Below, piece after piece: positions 1 to 10,509 of a stretch of DNA of 64,000 nt (its first letter is position 1; the number at the start of each line of letters is the position of its first letter). The DNA comes from Powellomyces hirtus (Eukaryota > Chytridiomycota > Chytridiomycetes > Spizellomycetales > Powellomycetaceae). Below the pieces are notes generated by a model that was not told the DNA's origin, ran no database searches, and saw nothing but the letters and a program-made list of their open reading frames with translations. The stretch is taken from assembly GCA_025526995.1 (NCBI GenBank), contig JAHLKG010000021.1, forward strand, positions 248,001-312,000, written 5' to 3'. Position numbers and translations under genes: made by a program.

Positions 1-1
1 C

Positions 2-445
2 GAACCATTCCTCGACGTAAGAAACCGCCGCTCCTCTCGCGCCGGCCCTGCCCTTGAGAGATTGATGGCAGATGGTCGTCGCCATTCAATCGAGAAGTCT
101 GGGGTCGAAAAGTCGGGGACTGACAGCAATAACGCGCTGACCTCGACACCACCCGTAAATGGAAAAGAGGTCGTCGACCAACTTGTGACCTTAAAAGAAT
201 CCTTTCAGACAACGCAAAAAATCATGCGCGCAGACGCGAGAGCCCTCCGCGATTATGTACAAAAGATTGAGAACACTCTCCTTGCGGATCGACAACGCAA
301 CGCAGAATGCACGGCCGGCATAACAGACATGGTGAAAGAGCTATCCAGTGAAATACGGCAGCTCACAGCGGCCCTCTCGGTCACGCCGCAGCGTTCTTCT
401 CATGATTCCATTCGTCAAAGGATATTTGGAAATCGAGGCGACTAA
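2..445 (+). CDS. Hypothetical protein, C-terminal part (5' end outside window)
   Basis: The reading frame is open from the left edge of the window to a TAA at 443-445, so this is probably the last exon of a gene that starts outside. The first ATG is at 65, but the frame stays open upstream of it (residues such as EPFLDVRNRR), so I do not treat that ATG as the start. The visible part is hydrophilic. It has a Ser/Thr-rich stretch followed by a predicted helical segment with regular leucines and charged residues (VVDQLVTLKESF onward), which could be a coiled coil. I recognise no family. A spliced upstream exon is also possible, because no unambiguous 3' splice site can be placed this close to the edge. 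Confidence 0.45.
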   Translation, partial: EPFLDVRNRRSSRAGPALERLMADGRRHSIEKSGVEKSGTDSNNALTSTPPVNGKEVVDQLVTLKESFQTTQKIMRADARALRDYVQKIENTLLADRQRNAECTAGITDMVKELSSEIRQLTAALSVTPQRSSHDSIRQRIFGNRGD

Positions 446-1317
446 CCACACTGAGACACAAACCTTTCCTTCACCAATGTATATAACACTGTAATTACCG
501 TAACGCAGATCAACTTTAATTCAAATTAAACTGAATCAATTCCTGGTGTCCCCCATAAACTGCGCGGAGCTCGGATCAACAGCAACTTGAATCCCGAATC
601 CCAAACTTTGACAACAATCTTTGGCGGAATTTGTCGGACGTAGTCATGGGGCTTGGCGGATCCGTGGCTTGGACGTGTTGGCGCGTCTGGTTCCCCCTTG
701 GTTTGTGTCGCGCGTGTGTGGCGTGTGCAAATACTTTGCGCGTGGCGAGTTGGCGCTAAGTTGCCAGTTGGCGACTGTCACGGTGAGCAGGTTCAAGTTT
801 GCAAGACTCTGTGTCATCCGCTTGTGAGAGCGGGCGGGGATTGAAACTTTGAAGTTTGGAGACTGCCAATGGGTGGGGAGGGGGCCACAGGCACAATACA
901 CATGTGCGTTTGGTTGGTATGTGTGACTTCACACCACTCACACTTTTCGACAATTCCGACACCTTTCTCGGCAAAATCTGCACACCTTACCCCCACCTCG
1001 CTGGGCCTCTTTTTTCTGGCGTGCTGCCGTGATGCCACCAGAGTTTTTACAATTTTCTATGTCTTTTCCGAGTCCTGTTCTGTCCAGTTCGCCGCCTCTC
1101 TTTCGAACGTCGCCAAATCTCCGGAGCGCCACCCCCGCACTGGTATAGTCATAGCCCGTTCGCTTTCCTTTGTCGATCAAGCAATAGGGGTTCACATCCG
1201 TGACCCTCGACTCAAAATACACTCTTGACCTTCCCGCACTGCAAACTCCGACTTTCAGAAGCCCCAAACAACCCCGAATCTCCTGGCAGTTTTGTGCCGT
1301 GAGTTAACGGAACAATC
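446..1317. other. Intergenic region, no gene seen
   Basis: Short overlapping frames on both strands show no protein-like composition or splice-consistent joins. The stretch just before 1318 probably holds the promoter and 5' leader of the Ser/Arg-rich gene. Confidence 0.5.
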
Positions 1318-3867
1318 ATGACCTCGAACATCACTTCGGATGCTCAGAAAAAGGTTGGGAGCGCCAGCGTCATGGCCGACTCGCGACCCGCTTCTCCTAT
1401 GCTGCGGCCACCCCTTAAGGGAAAAAGATTCTCTTTGAAGAGAGTATGGCGGGACAGGTTCGTTCCACCACTGTTTGACTTACATGTCGCGGCTTTTGTC
1501 CCTTTTCCTCACTAATGAGGATCTTCCAGCTTCCGAAAGATGTCGCGTGCGAGTACCTCGGACTTGCGGCAAAAGTCCGAGAAAACGGCCGTTGAAGAGA
1601 GACGACGATCCGCTCTAAGATACTCCGCATCCTGTTCGTTTCTGGAAACGGACGATAAAGATACCCCAACCAAGCGACGTTCTCAACATCTCGAAAGTGT
1701 GATAACGACTGAAAGCAACCTTACCACCGAACCCGTTGTCGAGTCTCCTGTTTCGGATGTTTCTAAGCTGGAGGACTTGGTGAAGGAAGCACAGAATGAA
1801 GCGAATTTGCTGCTACCACTTCCTGGCGAGATGGTTGCCAAACCAGATGCTGATTCGGAGACCCCTGCAGAAAAAGACGACATGCCTCTGATGCACAATG
1901 CATCCGATTCTTCGGAAGAGCCGGAGGTGGTCGTATCTCATGAGGAAGAAATCAGTGAAAATTCAATAGAGTACACCGATGATACAGCCGATGATGAAGA
2001 AGAGGAAGAAATGTCTTACTTTGAACACGCCCGGCGACGCCGCTCATGGCGATCGATATACACCGACGCCGGGAGTGTCAAGTCGACTGTTAGCACTCCC
2101 TGGATCGATATGGACGACGACACCGACGACAAGCAGTCGAATCGTCAAAGTCGGGCTTTGCGAGATGAGAGAATATCTTTGGCCTTGGCTGACCTCGAAA
2201 GAATGGCGAGCAGGAGCTCTCGTCGTCGCAGTCAAGTTCCGGAAATCCCACCTAGACGTGCCCCTTCGAGGAACCGGGCTATTCAGATTCGTCAACCCCG
2301 CAACCTGCGTTCTCGATCATCCATGGAAGCACTCATTCACCGAAGAAGCATGATGCGTACGTTGAGTCGCATCAACACATTCTCAGATTTATACTCGCCG
2401 GAATCGGAGGCTCCACCGGACAGAGTCCAAAGACACATGTCTATTGACAGCATGTACTCGGATCTAACCATGCCTTACCGATCGACTTTTGAACGAAGAG
2501 GCAGTGGTGATCGAAGATCCATTTATTCGCGACGCAAAAGCACGGCACCATCAACCCTGAATCGAACATACCGCTCCCGGTCCCGGTCTCGATCCCGCTC
2601 ACGTTCTGTCCGCCCGCCCATGCCAGCACGACAAAGCACGCGCATGAGCACAATGTCACACTCGTCGATTTTGACGCTATACGATAAACTGCTGTCCAAT
2701 TATACATGGCGGGACGACCCAATTCCAGAAGACACTTCTGTGGAGCGCAACCAGCACACGAGCAGCTCTATGAGATTGGATGTGCTCATTGGTGATCTTG
2801 CCAGTTGGTTCGATGAGGACGGCAATGTGAAGTTGGATCCCACAACTGATGCCTTTCTAAAGCGCCAAAGCCAGTTGCCGCCCGCGACACCTCCGAAAGA
2901 TCAGGAGCAGATGGGTACGGAAGCAGACCATGTCTCCCGTCGCTCCTCAGGAGAGCATCGTCCCGAGATCAAACGTGCAGCGACAGGGTCAACCTTGGCA
3001 TCGTCCAAGGGGCAGCAGAGCTCGATCAAACTTTCCGAAATTAAGCGCACTGAATCTGTAACCCGATCCCCCTCCACATCACGACCCGCAACACCCCAAA
3101 ACCCATCCTCCCGACCATCCTCACCCCGAGCTGGCACACCTTCGCCACCCCGCAGTGTTGGACAAAGCACGCTAGTCGTTTCCGAACTTAGTGGGTCAAG
3201 TCCTCGTCTCTCTCAATCCACAAGCTCCAGCGGTGGAGTAGTGAGAGCCGAAGGAAAGATCCGAGTCACAAGAGTCCAAGCCCCGGACGGCACAGTTTTG
3301 GAAGGCAACGCTCTGGCCTCTGCGGCAGAAACTGGATATGACTTGGAATTTAAGTATGCCACAACCCATGAACTTGTGTATCTCGTTACCATTCATAATG
3401 AAGCGTCCGTCTGTCTCCCATTCTCATGGGAGGGCCCTCTGGAGGTTTGGCGAGACGGTGATGACAATGACAAACCCAGTCCACGCACACCAGCAACCTC
3501 CTTCCAACTCTTGCCTGCGCGAGGCTGGCTTCCGCCACGCGGGGATACAATTTTTGAAGTCACATTGAAACCAAGACTTATCGCCTCATATGATACCGCG
3601 GCCACGCTCACACTTCAACATCTCGATACCCACGACGAAGCGCGCCCATGGTCATCAATGACTGACCTTACCCAGCGAACAGGAAAAAAGAAGTGCGAAT
3701 TCCTGATCAAGTGCGTCAACGAATCGCCGTTTAAAACCGATGAGAAAGGCGCTTCCAGCGCGCAGTCTAAGCGAATGTCCAAGCGTGATTCCGTTGGGAT
3801 GGGCAAAAATCTGAAAAAAAATCGATTCCGAAGTTTCATGACAAAGATTCGCCGTGTTGTCTTCTAA
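1318..3867 (+). CDS. Ser/Arg-rich protein with a C-terminal Ig-like (MSP/ASH-like) domain
   Basis: Two exons, 1318-1457 and 1530-3867, are joined over a 72-nt intron with donor GTTCGT, a CACTAATG branch site and acceptor TTCCAG. The join is in phase and gives about 825 residues. The N-terminal two thirds are low complexity: acidic patches, many RRRS/RSRSRS-type basic-Ser clusters that look like kinase targets, and Pro/Ser/Thr-rich linkers. Roughly residues 600-760 form a compact region with alternating hydrophobic strands (for example FKYATTHELVYLVTIHN and LPPRGDTIFEVTLKP). It resembles major-sperm-protein/ASH/Hydin Ig-like beta-sandwiches, which often act as VAP-like or ciliary scaffolds. 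The tail is very basic (KKNRFRSFMTKIRR). The domain call is by eye, so the function is unknown. Confidence 0.75.
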
Positions 3868-4161
3868 ACCCTACAAAGCCCGCACTTCATCATACGCATA
3901 CTTTTGGAATTAAGCGTTTTTTTTTTTCTACTGTGTAGTCGTCGTATAGTTTGTAGCATAGTAGGTAGAATAGTTTACCAGCAATATTAGGTCCATTCAT
4001 CACGCAAGAGTTTCTCATAATAGTATCACATTTGTTTCTGTTTCACTAATAGGTCATAGAAAGCTCTGATAGCATTTGATATCTAAACAGCAATATTTAT
4101 TCTTTTGAGAGCTCCCACTAGATTGCAGAATGCAAGATGAATTCAGAGAGGTTTAAATGTT
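3868..4161. other. Convergent intergenic region
   Basis: AT-rich 3' ends of two convergent genes, including a T10 run near 3919. It probably holds both polyadenylation regions. No gene is seen. Confidence 0.5.
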
Positions 4162-6193
4162 CTATCTCCCTTCCAAGACGGTATCTGTCGAAACTGATAC
4201 GACCTTCCCCACGCATTTCAGATTGCCAACGCCCCTCACTACCAAAGATCGACCAGGATTGACGCACTCAGCTTCAACTAAGAACCAAAATACGACTACC
4301 ATCACCGAGTTGGCGTCTCCTTGGACTGCGACCACGCGAACAGCTTGCCGTACTGAGTGAATATAGACGACTGCGTGTGTGTTCACGGCAAGCGGTGTTG
4401 ACGCGTGTAATATGTTGAGTTCAGCAGTGAATTCCCAAACCGGCTTTGAAATGTAAGGAAGGATGAACTGTCCTTTTCGTAATCGGAAGCCATTATCGGT
4501 GCTTTGATCATTCAAAAACGTGATTGCAAAGCTTGCTGCTTGTCCTGCTTTAACCACGTTTACGGGACACCGATGCCGATGTATTGAGGTTATTGCGACC
4601 GGCGCAAATGCACCGCGATCGGGTCCGAGGTAGAATGTTTGGCTAGTCGGTGCTACCGGCAGCGTGTGGAGAGAAAGATCACTTGTTGTAACGCCATCAG
4701 GAGGACGATTGGGGTGATTTTGTAGATGTCTTGACAAGAGCACGCGGCCTGCGTGAAGCTTCCCACCAACAACAGATCCGGCTCCCGGTACCGAATATAT
4801 CTCCTCGATCTGATATTCGACATCTTCGTCAATCAACGAATCGTAATTTGGTGTCGGATGTTTTGGCAGCAGATTGAAGAAGCTCACGAGGAATGGCATG
4901 TTCTCGCCGGTGACGCTCGAGGTCAGGAAAATTGGGATGATGGCGGAGTCAACAAACCCTGAGGCCGAGACCACCACATCATCTTGACTCTGCACCACCA
5001 AAGGAACTCGTCGGATACCAGGGCTCTTGAAAAGTGTGAGCAGTGCTCCAACGGTGCGTGTCAGTTGAGACGGGGTTGCAATGTCAATCTTGGTGATGAC
5101 GACGAAGACCGGAACCTTGAGAGAGACAGCGATGCCGAGATGTTCGCGAGAGACGTCAGGAACACCACCATTGGCGCCGATTATAAGACATGCATAATCT
5201 GGGGCATGCCCTGTTAAGCCAGACAAGGTGGTGTTCTGATATTTCGGATGTCCACACATGTCCAGAAATGTGATGATCTTGCTCGACGTTTCGCAAATCT
5301 GTGCCCAAGTTTGTATATTGTTCGAGGCGTAATTAATGGGAGTGCCATGAGGATCAAACCCTAGGATTTGATGGGATATCGAAGAGGTTCGACCGGATTT
5401 GATCTCATGCCGATGTCGAAGCAGATTCAGGCGTGCCTTTCCTCTCCCGTTGTCTGCTTCATCGTGCGTGAGGACTCCAAGAAGGGTAGATTCTGGAAAA
5501 GTTCAACAGAAGTAGTCAATACAGATATTCAATGTTGCGAGAGCATCCGCCATGCTTGAGAGGCCGTACTTCCAGCGTCAGCACCACCAATTATGGCAAC
5601 GCGAACTTCCAAGAAGTGCTGGACATCAGACAAGCATCGTCTCACGAGGACTTCCGCAACTTTGCGAGCAGGAACAGTTGTGTCCGCAGTGACTACGCGC
5701 TCTCGGATGATGGACACGTCCGCGTGCAATGCCTCGCCCATCTTTTTCAGAGTGGCAACCGAGGAGTCCAAGTCCGCTTGCGTTAGTCCCACAAGGCTTC
5801 CCTTGTCAGAAACGCCAATCTCATACATTGCTTCGCCATAGCCTTCTGCTAATCTACGGGAGACGAGGCATGCTGTTTATAAGTTCGAGCTCGTTCTTGC
5901 CACATAGGATCCCTTTCCTACCTCCATTTCAATTGAGTAATGAGGTGTTCGAGGCGATCGGGAGGTGTATTGACGAGCTGAAGCTTGTATTCCACCTATA
6001 TCGTAGTGACTGATCAGTACCGGGTTCTCGCAAGATAACAGTCCGTTGTGAGACCGAGCCCATCGGGATCGGTTTGACGCACATTTCCCTGTTCAATTTC
6101 AGGTGGCATCTTGAGATCTGTGACTTGGCTGTCCATGAAACTGTTCTGGGAAGATGCCAACGTAAGGCCCGACGCCTCGTTTCTCCGAAACAT
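4162..6193 (-). CDS. GTPBP2: GTP-binding protein of the GTPBP1/GTPBP2 family
   Basis: Four exons on the minus strand: 6193-6083, 5995-5922, 5853-5570 and 5492-4162. All joins are in phase and give 599 residues, close to animal GTPBP2. The start ATG at 6193 has an in-frame TGA just upstream. The N-terminal region (VEYKLQLVN, LITQLKWRLAEG, YEIGVSDKGSLVGL) matches the family's pre-GTPase segment. The GTPase has G1 GGADAGKST (split by an intron inside the Lys codon), G3 DMCGH and G4 TKID, followed by EF-Tu-like beta-barrel domains ending in KCVGKVVSVS. Family members are translational-type GTPases linked to ribosome rescue and RNA surveillance. That role is from family knowledge, not sequence. 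It is convergent with the preceding gene. Confidence 0.92.
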
Positions 6194-7022
6194 TTTTCAA
6201 GAGCTTGTTTTGAGACAAGCGTGGATGTTGATGCCGGAGGTGCGGAGCTGGGCACTCTGTTTATGTATTCGAGCGGAATGTTCCCCCAGCGGGCCCACCG
6301 ATATATGTCTTCTGACGCGGAGGGTTACGAGCTGACGGAGCCTAACGAGGGGTGTGAAAAGTGGTGGTGGGGGAGGGCGCAGTAACTCACGCGCTTTCAA
6401 TGATGACTCACGTGAATCAGCATCGTCATCAGTCAGTCCACGTAAGCGGGCAAGCATATTAACTAAGCGTAGCACGCACTCCGCGTCTTCCGCTCCCTTG
6501 TTCTTCCTCGAATTCTCCTCGCCAGTATGGTGGCCTCCGTCGCCACTAAACCGCGCCTCATGTTGCGTAGACCGGTGGTGTCTGTTGTTTTTACGACCAC
6601 GAGCCGGCGGTACTCGGGCGTCTCGGAAGTACCAGCCGATGGCGCAGTACCACTGACGTTAACGACAACGGACGCCTTCATGTACTAGGATAGACGTCAT
6701 GCACTGTATTCACAAGGGGCCAGCAAAGGAAGCTTGTGAAGGACAACGATAAGCTTCCAAGCCAATGAGGCGCTGTGCTACCATGATCTGTAGATCATGT
6801 CCACTGAACATGTGCTCCTCTCAAAGATCAGATCGCTGAATGTAAACACTTTTGTGATTGTTTCAAATATCTTTTGAACCGGGAGTGTCCGCATGTGCGG
6901 TATCGCTGCAGACATATACTGCGAGCGTAGCCTGTTGCGGTCCACGGAAAATCTAGAGCTTTTTAACCAACGCTCATTGCAAAACTTCACATCACATTCC
7001 CGCCACACAACATTCACAGTAG
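6194..7022. other. Divergent intergenic region, no gene seen
   Basis: About 830 bp between divergent genes. The frames present are short, overlap each other and have no coherent composition. It probably holds the GTPBP2 promoter on the left and that of the small Ser-rich gene on the right. Confidence 0.5.
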
Positions 7023-7505
7023 ATGTCTGGTCGTGAGCACGAACATCTCAAAAAACTTGCATCAGTATTGCGGGCTGCCCGCGGGGATGTTTGTACGGAA
7101 ATACCACAAATCAAAAAGAAGAAGTCACCGGGGTCGCGCCAAACCATTCCCATCGTCATATCCGCTTCCACGTCGTTCTTCCAGAATCATCGACTGTTTG
7201 GGAAGAGCAACAAATCCCAGTCAGCAGCCACTTCACCGGTTGCCATGAGCCCAGCAGGCACGGCTTTGTTTTACCGTCCTCAGTCTGCATTGAGTATGTC
7301 GTCAAGCACTAGGAGCAGCATGGGATCGCTGACATCAACGCTTTCCTCATCGACTTCTCCTCGGGTTTCGTTCGGCGACAGCGTTGTTTACTCGTTCGAT
7401 TGCTCTGCCGCTGCGAGCAAACGATCAGGGAGCGTCGTCAGCCTCAGATGCGGAAAAGCAGTTGCGACGATTAAGGGCGAGCTCTACGTGACATGTGATC
7501 AATAA
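7023..7505 (+). CDS. Small Ser-rich hypothetical protein with an RVSF motif
   Basis: A single open frame of 160 residues starts with ATG at 7023 (the preceding bases AGT AG are non-coding in frame) and ends with TAA. It has a basic N-terminal region (QIKKKKSPGSR), a Ser/Thr-rich middle (SSTRSSMGSLTSTLSSSTSP), and then PRVSFGDSVVYSF. The RVSF core fits the RVxF docking motif for protein phosphatase 1, but four-residue motifs occur by chance. No family is recognised. Start and intron content are unproven. Composition and frame length favour a real gene over a chance frame. Confidence 0.5.
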   Translation: MSGREHEHLKKLASVLRAARGDVCTEIPQIKKKKSPGSRQTIPIVISASTSFFQNHRLFGKSNKSQSAATSPVAMSPAGTALFYRPQSALSMSSSTRSSMGSLTSTLSSSTSPRVSFGDSVVYSFDCSAAASKRSGSVVSLRCGKAVATIKGELYVTCDQ

Positions 7506-7640
7506 GCTGGCCACACGGATTAATTGATCTGTGCAAAGATCCACGTTTCGTATTGATCGTGCGCGGATATGTAGATTTTGTTCATAGGGCAGTTCAACCG
7601 CCGTGTGTACTGTGCTTTCAACAATGCTGTTGGAAAGACG

Positions 7641-7700
7641 TCTTGTCAACTCTTTAACGCATTAATACATACTTGTCAACTCTTCAACGCATTAATACAT
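7641..7700. repeat. 30-bp tandem duplication
   Basis: Two adjacent 30-bp copies (7641-7670 and 7671-7700), differing at 2 positions, sharing CTTGTCAACTCTT and AACGCATTAATACAT. It lies in non-coding sequence upstream of the voltage-sensor gene. Confidence 0.85.
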
Positions 7701-7803
7701 AAATTCTTGAGCAGTAAGCTCTTCGCCGCGACCAGGGCGTTCGTCATTCGAAGTTGGAAGTTTTTGACGGCGACCAGATACTTCCATCTAGCTCTTGAGC
7801 AAA

Positions 7804-8735
7804 ATGCTCTCAAGAACACGACCAGGCCAACCATCAGAACGAGAAATGGTACTTACGATGAACATACGTGATGGAAACCCCTGGCATGGCTCGACCGTTG
7901 ACTAAATTACCGACTGCGTCGAAACATCATTGCAGACATATGATAACTCATACCCGCTAAACTCTGGGACCGGAGAGTGAGTGTCCCTGTTCGTATATGC
8001 CTGGGAGGTCCCGCTGGACCGTTTCCGTTCCTGACCTGTGTTTGTATTCTTTCTCTTAAGCACTGGCAACGGGGCATATCCTCGCCCGCGAGGGTTTACA
8101 TATTCATTGAACACTGATCTGTTACAGTCCTTCGCCAACCGAGTTCTCCATTCTGGTTTCTGGAAAGGATTTTACATCTTCATGTTGCTCCTAAGCGGGG
8201 CTTGCCTGGCCGGGACCTTTATGAGCCCGTGCCCGAATACCTGGCTATGTTTAATGGAAGTGGTTCTCAACCTCGGAATGGTGGCTGAAGTTAGCATTCG
8301 ATTTGTGGCACTAGGAAAGGTTCGTTGGCAAATGCCAGTTGCAAAGAGTCCGAAATCTAGTCCCTCCCCACCTAATCTCTTGTTTATTCCTCGACTTGCT
8401 TCAAGCTTTTCTGGCTGTCCTATTGGAACATCATTGATGTGGCTTTGGTTCCCTTGTGTATGATTACACTGATGCTCATCCTGTTCACGCCATGTTCAGA
8501 GAGCAGTCGTGGAGAGATGGAATTCGAAGACCTCCTTCTTCTCTTCAGGAATGGTGTTGTCCTCTCGCGCCTTGTTCTTGTGCTACAGAAGAATAGAACG
8601 CAGCTTGGGAGTACACCGAGGAACATTGATTTTTCGGGAATTCCCACGCTAGACCCTATGGGCGATCTGGTTCCCGGAGGACGGCAGCTGCCTCTATGGG
8701 ATGCACACATGGATGGGCTGGATGACTTCATATGA
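7804..8735 (+). CDS. Voltage-sensor-domain-only membrane protein
   Basis: Proposed exons are 7804-7848, 7936-7976, 8061-8319 and 8406-8735, all in phase, giving 224 residues. The last two exons are well supported (GTTCGT donor, TTCAAG acceptor, phase 0). The first two are a best guess. Four hydrophobic segments match S1-S4 of the ion-transport fold: S1 WKGFYIFMLLLSGACLAG; S2 LMEVVLNLGMVAEVSIRF, with an acidic residue; S3 LSYWNIIDVALVPLC, with the conserved Asp; and S4 LLLLFRNGVVLSRLVLVLQK, followed by NR. No pore helix or S5-S6 follows, and the protein ends after about 70 polar residues. It resembles a family of small fungal ion-transport-domain proteins of unknown function. It could act like Hv1 or as a regulatory sensor, but this is not shown. 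Confidence 0.65.
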
Positions 8736-8848
8736 TGACTAGATAATTTTGGATCTGGTGACAGCGTTCATGTATAATATGATAGAGCACAAACGGTAAA
8801 TAGATGGGAAATGTCTGATGGCAACTCTAAAACTACTCTAATGGTAAT

Positions 8849-10044
8849 CTACCACAAACGGTGCAGCACTTCCATCATTCCGGCACGTCCCAAGAAACCA
8901 GCAGCATTGGCCTGAAGAGGTGATGAGTATGAGTAAGAAATTTCGCCTATGTGGGCATTTCCGAATCAATTCTCAGAAGACTTACCGGGAAAGCGCGCAG
9001 AAGCGCCGGGCCAAGGCCCTTGAACAATGCGGTCGGTCCTTCCGAAGCCACAATTTTCACACCACAGTCCATGAAACCCTTGTAAGTACCAGCAGGGGCA
9101 GATTGAATTCGGGACTTGATGACATCAGGGGGCTAAAGACAAAGCATTAGTCTTGAGATATAAAACCCGGCCCACGAGAACAGATATCGGACGTACGATG
9201 GCAATCGACCACATTGCAACTCCAGCCATGCCTCCAGCGAACAAAACGGATCCTACGGAGAGACCTTCTTCTCCCTTTGGCTTCAGGGCGCGGTACACGG
9301 CTTCGTACGCCCAGAAGTACGCAGCAGAGCCAGGAATATCTCGAGCAAGGGTCGCAACGGTTCCGCGATAGAGAGAGCGGATGCCTCCCTCTTTCCACAT
9401 ACCAGCTCCAGCATCAACCATGCCAGTGTATTTCTTTCCTCCTACAGATTGATCCTGTGTTTGTAAGATGACCTTAACGCGCTCCATCGGTGTTGTGACA
9501 ATGGTGGTGGGAATAGCCGAGAATCCTCCAGCGATTGCGTATTCGGTCAGAGTAAGATCCTTCTTGGTGCGGTTCGGTGTAAGGTCGCGCACGAGTTGGC
9601 ATCCAAGGTCGTAGGACTACATGATGCAGAGACGAGGCTTGTTTAGTATCTCCGTCATGTTGTGTAGGTATCGGAGAGATTGCAACAAGCAGATAATTCG
9701 CTACGCACCCAGAAGCTAAGAGCGAACATGGGTGTAACTCCGACGAGAGGAGAGGCCATTCCCTTGTACAAACCAAGGAGGCCCTCCTTGGCTACCGTCT
9801 GCTTGAAGCAGTCGGCCAATCCCTTGTAATTGTTGCTTGTCTGCAGCCGCACTTTCAAGGTGTCGAACGGGTGCTAGCGAACCATATCACGAAAGTAAGT
9901 AGCTGACATCGGTTACTCCGAAAAAATCTCCCAAGCACTTATAGCCTCACTTACTCCGGCCAGAACGGTGGCGACACCGGCAGCACCGCCTCCCAGCAGC
10001 GATTTGATCTGATCCATCTTTGGTGGTTCAGCTGTGGCGGCCAT
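8849..10044 (-). CDS. CRC1: Mitochondrial carnitine/acylcarnitine carrier
   Basis: Five exons on the minus strand: 10044-9955, 9873-9709, 9616-9197, 9132-8986 and 8911-8849. All are in phase and give 294 residues, typical for SLC25 carriers. Three carrier signatures are visible: [24 protein letters not shown] and [12 protein letters not shown]. The third, together with the C-terminal [12 protein letters not shown], is characteristic of the SLC25A20/Crc1 acylcarnitine branch. The product should sit in the inner mitochondrial membrane with six helices, exchanging acylcarnitines for carnitine so that fatty acids (or acetyl units) reach the matrix. A related basic-amino-acid/carnitine-like carrier cannot be fully excluded without a phylogeny. 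Confidence 0.93.
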
Positions 10045-10509
10045 TTTTGCAATGAGATGCGACGGATGAGGGAGTTGAGCTGGTTGGAAATGAGGATGTG
10101 CTCTGGTGCCGATGCACAGATGGAGGGTTGAGGCTGGTGAAGGAGAACGAAAGGATCGCGGGAATTTTTGATTCGCATGTGATCGCGAGCCGCGTCTTCC
10201 AATTTAGATGTCAAAAAAGTTGCATTCCCAGCCGTTACAAAGCGCGTGAGCCAAGCTTGAGGCCGGCCCGGCTGCTGGCAAAAATTTACTGCCGCATCCA
10301 TCATCCATCTCCTGTCAAACTTGAATGTGTGACGTTGAAGCTTGATAACATTGGGAATCTAAGTTGTATATGCCATCGCAGTACTGTGAAGGTATTATCT
10401 ACAATCCGTACATGTAGTGTCACTTTGCTCGTCTTGCATTGGGGTTTGCCAACAGAGAATCGTAGCATAATAGGTGCAATACAATATGGTATGGGAAAGA
10501 GGAAAAGGC
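10045..10509. other. Intergenic region, no gene seen
   Basis: Lies between two minus-strand genes. A long plus-strand frame crosses it but overlaps both neighbours and has no family-like composition. It probably contains the carrier promoter and the 3' end of the upstream gene. Confidence 0.5.
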
